Numbered from the stretch's first letter, positions 1 through 9,737 are shown. The stretch is DNA of 64,000 nucleotides from Rhizobium sp. CCGE 510 (GCF_000292525.1 NZ_AEYF01000035.1:1-64000), one strand, 5' to 3'. A program made the numbers and translations. The notes: a model not told the origin generated them from the letters alone.

Positions 1-774
<774 letters not shown>

Positions 775-869
775 TCACATCGTCTTTCGATACAATCTTC
801 GAAGCCGGCAAATGCGCATTATGATTTGCAAACACTCGGCGGAGATCCGGCAGCAACGATGCCACGACC

Positions 870-1865
870 TCAGGCGACGCCGATCCGCAGCAGGTCATGG
901 AAATGCACCAGTCCGACCGGCCTGCGGTCGTCATCGGTGACGATTAGTGCGCCGATGTGATGCTGGTTGAGCAGCGCCAGGGCGGCGGTCGCCAGCACCG
1001 TCGACTTCACGGTTTTCGGCGTCCGTGTCATGATGTCGTCGACGGCAAGTTCGGAGAGATTGCGGGTCAGGTTGCGAGCCATGTCGCCTTCGGTGACGAT
1101 GCCGCAGAGCCGCCCATCCTCGTCAAGCACGCCGACGCAGCCGAAATGCTTGCGCGACAGCACCGTGATCGCCTCCGGCATCGGTGTGCCCTTGGCCACG
1201 AGCGGCAGCCGCTCGCCGGTATGCATGATATCGGCGACATGCATCAGGCTCGCGCCTAACTTGCCGCCAGGATGGAACACGTGGAAATCCGTGGCGGTAA
1301 AGCCGCGCGCTTCCAACAGCGCCACCGCCAGCGCATCACCCATCGCGAGCTGCATCAGCGTCGAGGTCGTCGGCGCCAGCCCGTTCGGGCAGGCCTCCTG
1401 CTCGTTCGGCACGAGAAGGACGATATCGGCGGCTGTTGCAAGCGAGGAACGGTCGCTGCAGGTGATCGCGATCAGCGGAATAGAGAAGCGCCGCGTGAAG
1501 GAAATGATGCTCTTGAGTTCGGCGCTCTCGCCGCCTTTGGAAATCGCCAACACGACGTCGTCGCGCGCGATCATGCCGAGATCGCCGTGATTGGCCTCCG
1601 CCGCATGCACGAAAAACGCGGGTGTCCCCGTTGAAGCGAATGTCGCCGCGAGCTTGGCGCCGATATGCCCGCTTTTGCCGACCCCGGTGACAATGACGCG
1701 GCCGGAGATGTCGCCGATCACTTCGATGGCGCGCGTGAATGGACCGGCCAATCCGTTGTCAAAGGCCTGCTCAAGCGCTTCAAGACCGCGTCTTTCGGTC
1801 TCTATCGTGCGTTTTGCCGATTCGAGCACGCTGTTTTCAACGAGGTTGATCGCTCTTCTGTTCAT
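870..1865 (-). CDS. kdsD: KpsF/GutQ-family sugar isomerase (arabinose-5-phosphate isomerase)
   Basis: A 331-residue protein with an N-terminal SIS (sugar isomerase) domain at about residues 45-180 and two CBS domains at about 205-330, the standard KdsD/KpsF layout. The SIS domain shows the GVGKSGHIG and ISKGGESAEL phosphosugar loops, and the conserved HPGGKLG segment precedes the CBS pair. Family members interconvert D-ribulose 5-phosphate and D-arabinose 5-phosphate, the first committed step to Kdo of the LPS inner core, in the cytosol. The ATG start at 1865 has only a distant AAGG upstream. It lies about 100 bp upstream of gmd on the same strand, so co-transcription is possible. Rhizobia may carry more than one paralogue, so assignment as the housekeeping KdsD rather than a capsule-specific KpsF is inferred. 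Confidence 0.9.
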   Translation of the reverse strand: MNRRAINLVENSVLESAKRTIETERRGLEALEQAFDNGLAGPFTRAIEVIGDISGRVIVTGVGKSGHIGAKLAATFASTGTPAFFVHAAEANHGDLGMIARDDVVLAISKGGESAELKSIISFTRRFSIPLIAITCSDRSSLATAADIVLLVPNEQEACPNGLAPTTSTLMQLAMGDALAVALLEARGFTATDFHVFHPGGKLGASLMHVADIMHTGERLPLVAKGTPMPEAITVLSRKHFGCVGVLDEDGRLCGIVTEGDMARNLTRNLSELAVDDIMTRTPKTVKSTVLATAALALLNQHHIGALIVTDDDRRPVGLVHFHDLLRIGVA

Positions 1866-1901
1866 GAAATTGCGTTAGACCTTTTCACTTTCCAAGTCCA
1901 C

Positions 1902-1933
1902 CCCGCACTCTTTCCGACCCGCACTCTTTCCGA
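1902..1933. repeat. Perfect 16-bp tandem duplication in a divergent promoter region
   Basis: The unit CCCGCACTCTTTCCGA occurs twice head to tail without a mismatch (1902-1917 and 1918-1933). It lies between the divergent starts of the kdsD-like gene (1865) and the outer-membrane gene (2008), where a duplicated site could act on either promoter. No regulator is recognised. Confidence 0.6.
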
Positions 1934-2007
1934 AATGTGGAACAGCGCCCGCCGCCGGCAACGAATGATTAACCACGAGGCTTTACCTTTGGGTAAGAAC
2001 CGAAAGC

Positions 2008-3564
2008 ATGTCAGGCGCGAATTGCATGGGCCAGCCAAAACAGACGAGCAGTGTGACGCCGCTCCGCGCCATGAGCTATGCCGTCTCGTTTGTCGCGTTC
2101 GGCAGTCTGCTGCTCGGTCAGGCAGCCTTTGCACAGTCCACCTCACCGCAGCCGGTAGGCGCGTCAAACAGCCGTTCCGCGGCTTCTGCGGACTATCGCA
2201 CCACGAATAACGCAACCGCCGGTTTCGATGAAGAGACCGACGATACCGCCACGCCTGCGGCAAACGGCACGTCCGCGAACGCGGATGATGCCTCGCAGAG
2301 GCCTGCCATACCGGGCGCGCAAGCCGGCGACGACATTACCGGCTCCATCCTCGATGAGGACATCCGCCGGCTGAACACCCGCGAAGCGCCGATCGACGAA
2401 ACGCCGCGCCGCAGAGCCGCCGAAAGCGCCTCGACGGCCGAAACACCGGGCATTCCGATCGGCACTTTCGTGCTCCGCCCGAGCGTCACCCAGAGCGTCA
2501 ACACCGAGACCACCAAGGACGGCAACACCACGCAGCGGCGCGCCTTTCTCGAAACGGATGCAGCCGCGACCCTGACCTCCGACTGGGGACGACATCAGCT
2601 GACCGTAACCGCGGAAGGCGCCTGGCAGCGGAATATCAGTGGCGAGGGCGAGGAACAGCCCTCTTTCAAGATCAACAGCGACCTCAGGCTGGATCTTCCC
2701 GACGATACCACCGCGCACCTCACCGCCGGTTACAATTTCTATCGCGAGGATACGGACGACCCCGATGCCATCGCCGACGCCGCACAGCAGTCGGACGTGC
2801 AGGAGTTTTCGGCCGGGGCCTCCGTTCAACGCGATTTCGGCATCCTGCGCGGCACGACGGCACTGGCGCTGACCCGCTCGATCTATTCGGATGCCACGCT
2901 TGCGAACGGCACGACCGTGACTTTGAGCGACCGCAACCAGACAGCGGGCACGCTGCGCGGCCGCGTCGGCTACGAGCTGTCTCCGGCGCTCATTCCCTTC
3001 ATCGAGGCGACGATCGGCCGGAGCGTCTATGACGAGACGCGCGATTCCGCCGGTTACGAGCGTTCCGGCCATAGCTATGGCGCCAAGGCAGGCGTCGAGG
3101 TCGATCTTGGCGAAAAGCTGAAGGGTGAAGTCGGTGTTGGCTACGAGATGGCGAATTTCGAAGACAGCCGCCTGTCCTCGATCGATACCGCTACACTCGA
3201 TGCAAGCCTGCTCTGGTCGCCGATCCGCGGCACCGATGTCAATCTCGACCTACAGACGAGCATCCAACCCTCGACCACGGCGGGCGAAAGCGGCTACGTC
3301 TCGCATGCGCTGACGACGACCGTCACCCATCAGCTGCGCGACAATCTGGTCGGCACGATGATCGGCGGCGTGACGTGGCGCGACTATCCCACCGACAGCA
3401 CCATCAATGACGAACTCGTTTATACCGCCGCGACCGGTCTGACCTGGAACATCAACCGCTATCTCGATTTGACCAGCACGCTCGGCTACGAGCTGACGAC
3501 GCGCAAGGAAGGCACCGATTCGCAGCAATGGCGCGCCGGCGTCGGTCTCAAGTTGAAGCGCTAA
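2008..3564 (+). CDS. Outer-membrane beta-barrel protein (BBP2/DUF2320-like)
   Basis: A 518-residue exported protein. A hydrophobic signal segment ends in QAAFAQS near residue 43. A low-complexity Ala/Thr/Asp-rich stretch follows to about residue 150, with the barrel after it. From about residue 150 onward, short amphipathic strands alternate with polar turns (for example TLTSDWGRHQLTVTAEGAW), the pattern of the putative beta-barrel porin 2 family common in Rhizobiales. It probably sits in the outer membrane; its substrate is unknown. The start at 2008 precedes the signal peptide, and in-frame ATGs further on are alternatives. The protein ends in Lys-Arg rather than the usual terminal aromatic residue, and the last codons and stop come from an intergenic repeat (3558-3623). 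It runs divergently from kdsD and convergently with galU. Confidence 0.75.
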   Translation: MSGANCMGQPKQTSSVTPLRAMSYAVSFVAFGSLLLGQAAFAQSTSPQPVGASNSRSAASADYRTTNNATAGFDEETDDTATPAANGTSANADDASQRPAIPGAQAGDDITGSILDEDIRRLNTREAPIDETPRRRAAESASTAETPGIPIGTFVLRPSVTQSVNTETTKDGNTTQRRAFLETDAAATLTSDWGRHQLTVTAEGAWQRNISGEGEEQPSFKINSDLRLDLPDDTTAHLTAGYNFYREDTDDPDAIADAAQQSDVQEFSAGASVQRDFGILRGTTALALTRSIYSDATLANGTTVTLSDRNQTAGTLRGRVGYELSPALIPFIEATIGRSVYDETRDSAGYERSGHSYGAKAGVEVDLGEKLKGEVGVGYEMANFEDSRLSSIDTATLDASLLWSPIRGTDVNLDLQTSIQPSTTAGESGYVSHALTTTVTHQLRDNLVGTMIGGVTWRDYPTDSTINDELVYTAATGLTWNINRYLDLTSTLGYELTTRKEGTDSQQWRAGVGLKLKR

Positions 3565-3623
3565 AGCTCTTTGTTTTTATGTATGTCGTTATCCCGGAAC
3601 CGCTGCACCGGGCGACATGTATT
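3558..3623 (-). repeat. Rhizobial palindromic intergenic repeat, family 1, copy A (RIME-like)
   Basis: Read on the minus strand this matches copies at 8119-8189 and 29687-29750, sharing the core GCAGCGGTTCCGGGAT and an ACATRCATAAA-type flank. The family resembles the short mosaic intergenic elements (RIME) described in Rhizobium; the family name is from memory. This copy starts inside the barrel gene and contributes its final GCGCTAA. Confidence 0.75.
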
Positions 3624-3630
3624 GGTGATG

Positions 3631-3672
3631 CAAAACGCCGCGCATCCGGTCGGACGCGCGGCGCTGTAACAG
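3631..3672 (-). repeat. Short palindromic repeat, family 2, copy a
   Basis: A long GC-rich hairpin with arms CGCCGCGC and GCGCGGCG around ATCCGGTCGGAC, followed by CTGTAACAG. It belongs to a second dispersed family with other copies at 8186-8223, 25763-25800, 43150-43195 and 45330-45382. It lies between the convergent barrel and galU genes and could also stop transcription from either side. Confidence 0.7.
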
Positions 3673-3691
3673 TTTTATGCCGTGGGGAAGC

Positions 3692-4579
3692 TTACTTCAG
3701 ACCGGCAAGCAATTCCTTGAAGCCGCCTTCGACGGTGGGGCGGATATCGTCACGTTCGAGGGCGAAGGCGACGTTTGCCAGGATGAAGCCGTCCTTGGCG
3801 CCGCAGTCGTAGGTCGCGCCGCGGAAGTGGTAACCGGCGAAATCCTGTTCCTTTAGCAGCTTCAGCATGCCGTCGGTGAGCTGGATCTCGTTGCCGGCGC
3901 CACGCTCCTGGGTTTCGAGGATCTTGAAGATCTCCGGCTGCAGGATATAGCGGCCGTTGATGAAGAAGTTTGAAGGCGCCGTCCCCTTGGCGGGCTTTTC
4001 CACCATGCCGGTGATGCGGAAGCCGTCGCCGATCGCCTCGCCAACGCCGACGATGCCGTATCTATGCGCCTGGTCGGGCGCGCATTCCTCGACGGCGATG
4101 ATATTGCCGCCGCTCTGGCCGTAGAGGTCGATCATGCCCTTCATGCAGCCTTTGTCGCCCTTCATGATCATATCGGGCAGCAGCAACGCGAAGGGCTCGT
4201 CACCGACGATCTCGCGGGCGCACCAAACCGCGTGGCCGAGGCCGAGCGGCTCCTGCTGGCGGGTGAAGCTCACCGTGCCGGCCTTGGGAAGCTGCTGTTG
4301 CAGGAGAGTGATTTCCGCCTTCTTGGCACGCTCCTTGAGCGTCTGTTCAAGTTCAAAATGGATGTCGAAATAATCTTCGATGACGTGCTTGTTGCGTCCG
4401 GTGACGAAGACCAGATGTTCGATCCCGGCCTCGATCGCCTCATCGACGACATATTGAATGATTGGCTTGTCGACGACGGTCAACATTTCCTTCGGAACAG
4501 CCTTGGTTGCCGGCAGGAATCGCGTCCCTAGCCCGGCAACCGGAAATACTGCTTTACGAACTTTATTGTGTTGAGCCAC
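3692..4579 (-). CDS. galU: UTP-glucose-1-phosphate uridylyltransferase
   Basis: A 295-residue nucleotidyltransferase that makes UDP-glucose from UTP and glucose 1-phosphate in the cytosol, feeding exopolysaccharide, LPS and glucan synthesis (called exoN in Sinorhizobium). The N-terminus contains the nucleotide-binding signature [18 protein letters not shown], followed by [13 protein letters not shown], with [11 protein letters not shown] further on, all typical of bacterial GalU. Length is normal. The start is a GTG at 4579, chosen because a perfect AGGAGG lies 6 bases upstream and no better ATG exists. It faces the barrel gene convergently. Function at family level is certain; whether it is the only copy in the genome cannot be seen. 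Confidence 0.95.
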   Translation of the reverse strand: MAQHNKVRKAVFPVAGLGTRFLPATKAVPKEMLTVVDKPIIQYVVDEAIEAGIEHLVFVTGRNKHVIEDYFDIHFELEQTLKERAKKAEITLLQQQLPKAGTVSFTRQQEPLGLGHAVWCAREIVGDEPFALLLPDMIMKGDKGCMKGMIDLYGQSGGNIIAVEECAPDQAHRYGIVGVGEAIGDGFRITGMVEKPAKGTAPSNFFINGRYILQPEIFKILETQERGAGNEIQLTDGMLKLLKEQDFAGYHFRGATYDCGAKDGFILANVAFALERDDIRPTVEGGFKELLAGLK

Positions 4580-4783
4580 ACCCGGCCTCCTGCTTCGATC
4601 ATATCGCTTTGGAAATGGAGCTTTTTAGCTTTAACTAGTATAGAATTGCTACTGTTTTGCAAATGGTGACCGCAGCGGATCGCCATGGTAAAGAATTTGT
4701 TGACTCCGTTCCTGTAGTCTCGGGTTTGGGCGGACATGATGCCCCGCTGCACCGGAAACTGAAGATGACGGATACGATTGTCG

Positions 4784-6007
4784 ATGGCCCAGAATCACAA
4801 ATACTCCCTTCGTGGTCTTGCTCTCGCCCTCGTTGTCGCCGCCCAGGTCGGGCTGGTTCCTGACAACGCGAAAGCCGATTCCCGGTTCCAGAAATGGATC
4901 GCGGATTTTTACCAGACTGCTGCTCAGAGTGGCATCAGTAAGGCAACTTATCAAAAGGCCTTTTCCGGGGTGACCGAGCCCGATCCGACCGTGCTCGAAA
5001 AGGCGGCCTACCAGCCGGAATTCACTTCGAAGATCTGGGACTATGTCGACTCCCGCGTCAATCCCTATACGGTCAAGATCGGCCGCGAGATGGCTGTCAA
5101 ACACGCAAGAACGCTCGCTGCGATCGAACAGCGATTCGGCGTCGACAAGACCATTCTCCTGGCCATCTGGTCGATGGAATCGAATTACGGCGCCATCCTC
5201 GACAAGGACGACCGGCTGCACTACGTACCGCGCGCGCTGGCAACGCTTGGCTATGCCGATCCGAGCCGCGCCAAATTCGCCAAGAAGCAGCTGGTCGCCG
5301 CGCTGAAGATCCTGCAGAACGGCGATGTGCCGGCACGCGAGATGACCGGCTCCTGGGCCGGCGCCATGGGCCACACCCAGTTCATTCCGACAAGCTACCT
5401 GCTTTATGCCGTCGATGCCGACGGTAACGGCCATCGCGACATCTGGAACTCGGTGCCCGATGCGCTGGCGACCTCTGCTAATCTCCTGATGAAGAACGGC
5501 TGGGACACCGGCAAGACCTGGGGCTACGAGGTTGTCGTTCCCGCCGCAGCCGCCAACCAGACCGGCAAGACCCACACACTGGCACAATGGGCGGCGCTCG
5601 GCCTTGCACGCCCGAATGGCAAGGCTTTCCGCGAGAGCGCCACCAAGGCCATGCTGAAGATGCCCGCTGGCGCCGGCGGCCCCGGCTTCCTGATGACCGC
5701 CAACTTCTTCACCATCAAGAACTACAATGCGTCGGACAGCTATGCGCTTGCCGTCGGCCTGCTCGCCGACCAGATCGCCGGCTACGGCGGCATGCAGCAG
5801 CGCTGGCCGCGCCCGGACGGCGCCCTCGACGTCACCGAGAAATTCGAGCTGCAGACCCGTCTGAAGACGCTCGGCTATTACAATGGCGAGGTCGACGGCA
5901 ATTTCGGCTCTGGTTCGAAGGCGGCGATATCGGCCGTGCAGTCGCGCATCGGCATGCAGCCGGATGGCGAGCCCTCACTGCCGCTTCTGAACGCACTTCG
6001 CCGCTAG
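4784..6007 (+). CDS. Lytic murein transglycosylase, MltB/SLT family 2, with peptidoglycan-binding domain
   Basis: A periplasmic enzyme of about 407 residues that cleaves the glycan strand of peptidoglycan with 1,6-anhydro formation. A signal peptide covers roughly residues 1-32 (ending DNAKADS). The catalytic domain follows, with the glutamate in WSMESNYG (about residue 132) and the conserved GSWAGAMGHTQFIPTSY substrate-cleft motif. The last 60 residues form a PG_binding_1 domain (LQTRLKTLGYYNGEVDGNFG). An in-frame TTG at 4778 is possible, but the ATG at 4784 is preferred. It runs divergently from galU. No lipobox is seen, so it is probably soluble, unlike E. coli MltB. Confidence 0.92.
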   Translation: MAQNHKYSLRGLALALVVAAQVGLVPDNAKADSRFQKWIADFYQTAAQSGISKATYQKAFSGVTEPDPTVLEKAAYQPEFTSKIWDYVDSRVNPYTVKIGREMAVKHARTLAAIEQRFGVDKTILLAIWSMESNYGAILDKDDRLHYVPRALATLGYADPSRAKFAKKQLVAALKILQNGDVPAREMTGSWAGAMGHTQFIPTSYLLYAVDADGNGHRDIWNSVPDALATSANLLMKNGWDTGKTWGYEVVVPAAAANQTGKTHTLAQWAALGLARPNGKAFRESATKAMLKMPAGAGGPGFLMTANFFTIKNYNASDSYALAVGLLADQIAGYGGMQQRWPRPDGALDVTEKFELQTRLKTLGYYNGEVDGNFGSGSKAAISAVQSRIGMQPDGEPSLPLLNALRR

Positions 6008-6092
6008 AAGCGGCGGAACCCTGACCTACATAATAGCGGAGTGGACGCTGGCCTGGCCTGCGTGCAAGATGCCGGCAGATGCGGAACTGCCC

Positions 6093-7304
6093 ATGACGAA
6101 GAAAACTGATCGAACCCCAATCCGTTGGCTGGTGCTCGCCTTGGCGGCGGCTTCGCTATGCCTCGGCGCCCTTGCGCCGGTGCCTATGGCGCAAGCCCAG
6201 GAGCAGCGTTACCAGCGGCGTTCGATCCTCGACTTCTTCCTCGGCCGACGCTATCTCGAAGACGGCCCGCAAGCGCCCGACGTCCAGCAGCCAAGGCACC
6301 AGCAGCGCAAGCGCCCGCCATCACAGAAAGCCGTCGTCAACACCCGCACCGCGCCGCCGCTTCGCGCGCCCGTCCAGGAGGAGCCGGCGGTGCAGAAGCT
6401 CGGCGACGCCAAGAAGATCCTGATCGTCGGCGATTTCCTGGCCAGCGGCCTCGGCGACGGGCTCACTGCCGCCTTCGAGACCTCGCCGGGGGTCGTCGTT
6501 GAAGCCCGCGGCAATGTCTCATCCGGTCTCGTCCGCGACGATTACTACGACTGGCCGGAACAGCTACCGAAGATGATCGACGAGCTGAAGCCGGCAATGG
6601 TCGTCGTGATGATCGGCGCCAACGATCGCCAGCAGATGATGACCGATACGGCCAAGGAAAAATTCCGCACCGATAGCTGGTTCACCGAATACCGCCGCCG
6701 TGTTCTTTCCTTCGGCAAGCAAGTCACCGACCGCAAGATCCCGCTGCTCTGGGTCGGCCTTCCCGCCTTCGAATCCGATCAGATGACGGCCGATGCCGTC
6801 CAGATGAACCAACTCTACCGCAATCAGGTCGAAAGCATCGGTGGCGAATTCGTCGATATCTGGGACGGTTTCGTCGATGAAAACAGCAACTTCATCGTCA
6901 CCGGCTCGGATGTGAACGGCCAGCAGGTCAGACTGCGCACATCCGATGGCATCAACCTGACCCAGGCCGGCCGACGCAAGCTCGCCTTCTATGTGGAAAA
7001 ACCGGCGCGGCGTCTTCTCGGCACGCAGGCAAGCCCCGATCTGGTTCGCCTCGACTCCAGCAATCTGCCCGGTCTCGGCCTTCCCGCCAATCCGGTCGAA
7101 CATACCGTGCCGATCAGCCTGTCCGATCCCAATCTCGACGGCGGCGCCGAGCTTCTTGGCGCAAGGCCGCCGCCGATGGCTTTGACGCGGTCGCCCCGCG
7201 ATCTCCTGGTCGAGCAGGGCGAAATGACGCCCGCGCCTCCCGGCCGCGTCGATGATTACCGCCTGCCTGCGGCAAAGACGCCGGCCGAAGTCTCGGTCAA
7301 ATGA
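6093..7304 (+). CDS. Exported DUF459 / SGNH-hydrolase-fold protein, apparently lacking catalytic residues
   Basis: About 403 residues with an N-terminal signal or anchor (LVLALAAASLCLGALAPV) ending near AQAQE, a proline-rich linker, and an SGNH-like domain at about residues 105-305. Block I, normally GDS with the nucleophilic serine, reads GDFLASGLGDG. Block III reads VMIGANDRQ and keeps the oxyanion Asn. The last block, normally DxxH, reads DGINLTQAG. Both the Ser and His of the expected triad therefore appear replaced. The family is often linked to cell-envelope modification, and it follows the lytic transglycosylase by about 85 bp on the same strand. The start at 6093 gives a compact signal peptide; 6069 is an alternative. 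Function is unknown. Confidence 0.8.
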   Translation: MTKKTDRTPIRWLVLALAAASLCLGALAPVPMAQAQEQRYQRRSILDFFLGRRYLEDGPQAPDVQQPRHQQRKRPPSQKAVVNTRTAPPLRAPVQEEPAVQKLGDAKKILIVGDFLASGLGDGLTAAFETSPGVVVEARGNVSSGLVRDDYYDWPEQLPKMIDELKPAMVVVMIGANDRQQMMTDTAKEKFRTDSWFTEYRRRVLSFGKQVTDRKIPLLWVGLPAFESDQMTADAVQMNQLYRNQVESIGGEFVDIWDGFVDENSNFIVTGSDVNGQQVRLRTSDGINLTQAGRRKLAFYVEKPARRLLGTQASPDLVRLDSSNLPGLGLPANPVEHTVPISLSDPNLDGGAELLGARPPPMALTRSPRDLLVEQGEMTPAPPGRVDDYRLPAAKTPAEVSVK

Positions 7305-7341
7305 AAGGGCCGCGTGCGGCGGCCGCCTTCCTCCGTTCCGT

Positions 7342-7974
7342 TTACTTCGCCGTCGCCTGCGGCCAGCTCAGATAATAGTAGTTCGAGCCGATCAGGCCGA
7401 AGAACGCGTTGCTGTCGTTTGTCTGGTCGACATAGCTGCCATTTTCCTTGACGAAAGCGCCATCGGAGCCGCGCTCAAGATGCGCATCGAGGAAGTCGCT
7501 CCAACCGCTGACATCGATCGCCTTACCGGCCTTGCTCTCAGTGTCCGCCGCATCGGGATCGTCGACATCCCAGGCGGCAATCGAGACGCCCTGCGTCGGA
7601 TCGGTGATGGTGAGCGTGCCCGCTTCGAGGGCGGCCAGCATGTCGTGGGCCTTGCCGCTGTCGCCTTCGGCCGCAGCCGCATCCTGCAGCTGTTGCTTCA
7701 GCATCGACATGAAGGAGGCGCTGGTCACGTCGGCGCTGCCACCTGTCGTGTCGGTCGCATCGGACGTGTCGTTGTTGGATGAAAGCGTGTCGAGCAGCCC
7801 CGACAGGGCTTGGTTGGAAAGCAGCGAGGCGGAACTCGGATCGAGCCCATAGCTGCTCAAGATACCGGCAGCCGACGAACTCTGCGGATCCTGCGAAGTG
7901 TCATCGGAGCTGCGAAGGTTCTTCAGCGCATATTGGGCAGAAACCAGCCGCGTGCTGTCAAGTGCAGAAACCAT
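7342..7974 (-). CDS. Hypothetical Ser/Asp/Ala-rich protein
   Basis: A 210-residue acidic protein with no cysteine, no signal peptide and no membrane segment. The N-terminal half is low in complexity (Ser, Asp, Thr, Ala). The C-terminal half looks folded, with aromatic stretches WSDFLDAHLERG and FFGLIGSNYYYLSWPQ. The ATG at 7974 is supported by AAGGA 8-9 bases upstream. It is convergent with the DUF459 gene and monocistronic, bounded upstream by intergenic repeats. I do not recognise the family. The composition would suit a secreted or surface protein exported without a cleaved signal, but that is speculation. Confidence 0.65.
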   Translation of the reverse strand: MVSALDSTRLVSAQYALKNLRSSDDTSQDPQSSSAAGILSSYGLDPSSASLLSNQALSGLLDTLSSNNDTSDATDTTGGSADVTSASFMSMLKQQLQDAAAAEGDSGKAHDMLAALEAGTLTITDPTQGVSIAAWDVDDPDAADTESKAGKAIDVSGWSDFLDAHLERGSDGAFVKENGSYVDQTNDSNAFFGLIGSNYYYLSWPQATAK

Positions 7975-8118
7975 TTGAAAAATCCTTGTCGATCATTCGC
8001 GGCGGTCGATGTTCCTGACGCCCGCGTCCGGCGAAAATCTCGCTTCCCGGCATTGCCTGAGGCTTGCGCCGGATGCCGGCGCGTCAAGCGGTCGCACCAG
8101 CGCATGGTCCAAAGCGAT

Positions 8119-8189
8119 AATGCATGTCACCCACAAGTGTGCAGCGGTTCCGGGATAACGACATGCATAAAGACAAAGAGCTAAAGCGC
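8119..8189 (+). repeat. Rhizobial palindromic intergenic repeat, family 1, copy B
   Basis: It begins AATGCATGTCACCCACAAG and continues through the shared core GCAGCGGTTCCGGGAT to CAAAGAGCTAAAGCGC. It is the reverse complement of copy A over nearly its full length. It overlaps the start of a family 2 copy, so the two families form composite units. Confidence 0.75.
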
Positions 8190-8223
8190 ATCCTTGCGCG
8201 TCGACAGGACGCGCAGCGCTTTA
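8186..8223 (+). repeat. Short palindromic repeat, family 2, copy b
   Basis: The segment holds GCGCATCCTTGCGCGTC and AGGACGCGCAGCGC, the same GCGTCCTT / AAGGACGC-type hairpin seen in the other family 2 copies. It directly abuts family 1 copy B. Confidence 0.65.
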
Positions 8224-8225
8224 CG

Positions 8226-8251
8226 AAAAAACTCCGCCGGAGGGCGGAGTT
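8226..8251 (-). terminator. Rho-independent terminator of gltD
   Basis: On the minus strand a perfect 9-bp stem (AACTCCGCC / GGCGGAGTT, 4-base loop) is followed by six T. It lies about 30 bp past the gltD stop codon. Confidence 0.9.
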
Positions 8252-8282
8252 CTTGTCTTGTGAGCGCGTGTGCCGCTGACGG

Positions 8283-9737
8283 TCAGTTCGGCAGGACGGT
8301 CGAGCCCATCAATTCCTCGTCGATGGCGCGCGCCGCCTGGCGGCCTTCGCGGATCGCCCAGACCACCAGCGACTGGCCGCGGCGTACGTCGCCCGCCGTC
8401 CAGAACTTGTCGACCGAGGTCTTATAGTTGCGGTCGTTGGCGACGACGTTGGTCGAGCCGCGCTTGTCGGTGTTGAGCGTCAGCTTGCCCTCGAGCTCCT
8501 TCAGCACGCTCGTTGTGAACGGGCCGCGGAAACCGATGGCGATGAAGGCGAGATCGGCCCGGATGACGAATTCGGTACCTGGAACAGGCCGCCGGCGTTC
8601 GTCGACCTCACAGCACTTGACACCGATCAGCACGCCGTCTTCGCCGACAAATTCAAGTGTGGCCACCTGGAATTCACGCACCGCGCCCTCTGCCTGCGAG
8701 GAGGAGGTGCGCATCTTCGTCGCCCAGAAGGGCCAGACGGCAAGCTTGTCTTCCTTCTCCGGCGGCTGCGGCCGGATGTCGAGCTGGGTGACTCTGACGG
8801 CTCCCTGGCGGAACGCCGTCCCGACGCAGTCCGAAGCCGTATCGCCGCCGCCGACGACGACGATATGTTTGGCGCCGGCAAGGATCGGGTCCGACGGCCA
8901 GCCGACGCTGTCGATGTTCTCGCGCCCGACGCGGCGGTTCTGCTGCACGAGATAGGGCATCGCGTCATGCACGCCGGCAAGGTCGACGCCCGGAATACCA
9001 GCCTCACGCGGCGTTTCGGAGCCGCCGCAGTAGAGAACGGCGTCGTGATCGGCCAACAGCTGCTCGACCTTGACGTCGACGCCGACATTGGCGCCGCAAT
9101 GGAAGGTGACACCTTCGCCCTTCATCTGCTCGACACGGCGGTCGATGAAGTTCTTCTCCATCTTGAAATCGGGGATGCCGTAACGCAGCAGGCCGCCCGG
9201 CTTGGTCTCGCGCTCATAGACATGCACCTCGTGGCCGGCGCGGCCGAGCTGCTGGGCCGCCGCCATGCCGGCAGGACCGGAGCCGATGACGGCGACCTTT
9301 TTGCCGGTATGGACCGTGGCCGGCTGCGGCCGGATGAAGCCGAGTTCATAGGCCTTGTCGGCGATCGCCTGCTCGACCGTCTTGATGGCGACCGGCGCAT
9401 CCTCGAGATTCAACGTACAGGCTTCCTCGCAAGGCGCCGGGCAGACCCGACCGGTGAATTCAGGGAAGTTGTTGGTCGAATGCAGGTTCTGGATCGCCGC
9501 TTCCCAGTTGTTGTTGTAGACGAGATCGTTCCAGTCGGGGATCTGGTTATGAACCGGGCAACCGGTGGGACCGTGGCAATAGGGGATGCCACAGTCCATG
9601 CAGCGCGCAGCCTGTTTCTGCACTTCCGGGTCCGACATCGGGATCGTGAACTCACGGAAATGACGGATACGATCCGACGCCGGCTGGTACTTCGCCACCT
9701 GCCGGTCGATTTCCAGAAACCCTGTTACCTTACCCAT
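8283..9737 (-). CDS. gltD: Glutamate synthase small (beta) subunit
   Basis: A 484-residue flavoprotein that takes electrons from NADPH and passes them through FAD and iron-sulfur clusters to GltB, completing the GOGAT half of ammonium assimilation. The N-terminus holds the 4Fe-4S cysteines (CMDCGIPYC, GCPVHN, CPAPCEEAC). The FAD-binding GSGPAGMAAAQQL follows near residue 150, and the NADPH-binding VVVGGGDTASDC lies near residue 290. The ATG at 9737 follows GGGAC at good distance; an in-frame start at 9758 would add only seven unconserved residues. It lies downstream of gltB across a 221-bp gap with two strong hairpins and ends at a clear terminator. Confidence 0.97.
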   Translation of the reverse strand: MGKVTGFLEIDRQVAKYQPASDRIRHFREFTIPMSDPEVQKQAARCMDCGIPYCHGPTGCPVHNQIPDWNDLVYNNNWEAAIQNLHSTNNFPEFTGRVCPAPCEEACTLNLEDAPVAIKTVEQAIADKAYELGFIRPQPATVHTGKKVAVIGSGPAGMAAAQQLGRAGHEVHVYERETKPGGLLRYGIPDFKMEKNFIDRRVEQMKGEGVTFHCGANVGVDVKVEQLLADHDAVLYCGGSETPREAGIPGVDLAGVHDAMPYLVQQNRRVGRENIDSVGWPSDPILAGAKHIVVVGGGDTASDCVGTAFRQGAVRVTQLDIRPQPPEKEDKLAVWPFWATKMRTSSSQAEGAVREFQVATLEFVGEDGVLIGVKCCEVDERRRPVPGTEFVIRADLAFIAIGFRGPFTTSVLKELEGKLTLNTDKRGSTNVVANDRNYKTSVDKFWTAGDVRRGQSLVVWAIREGRQAARAIDEELMGSTVLPN

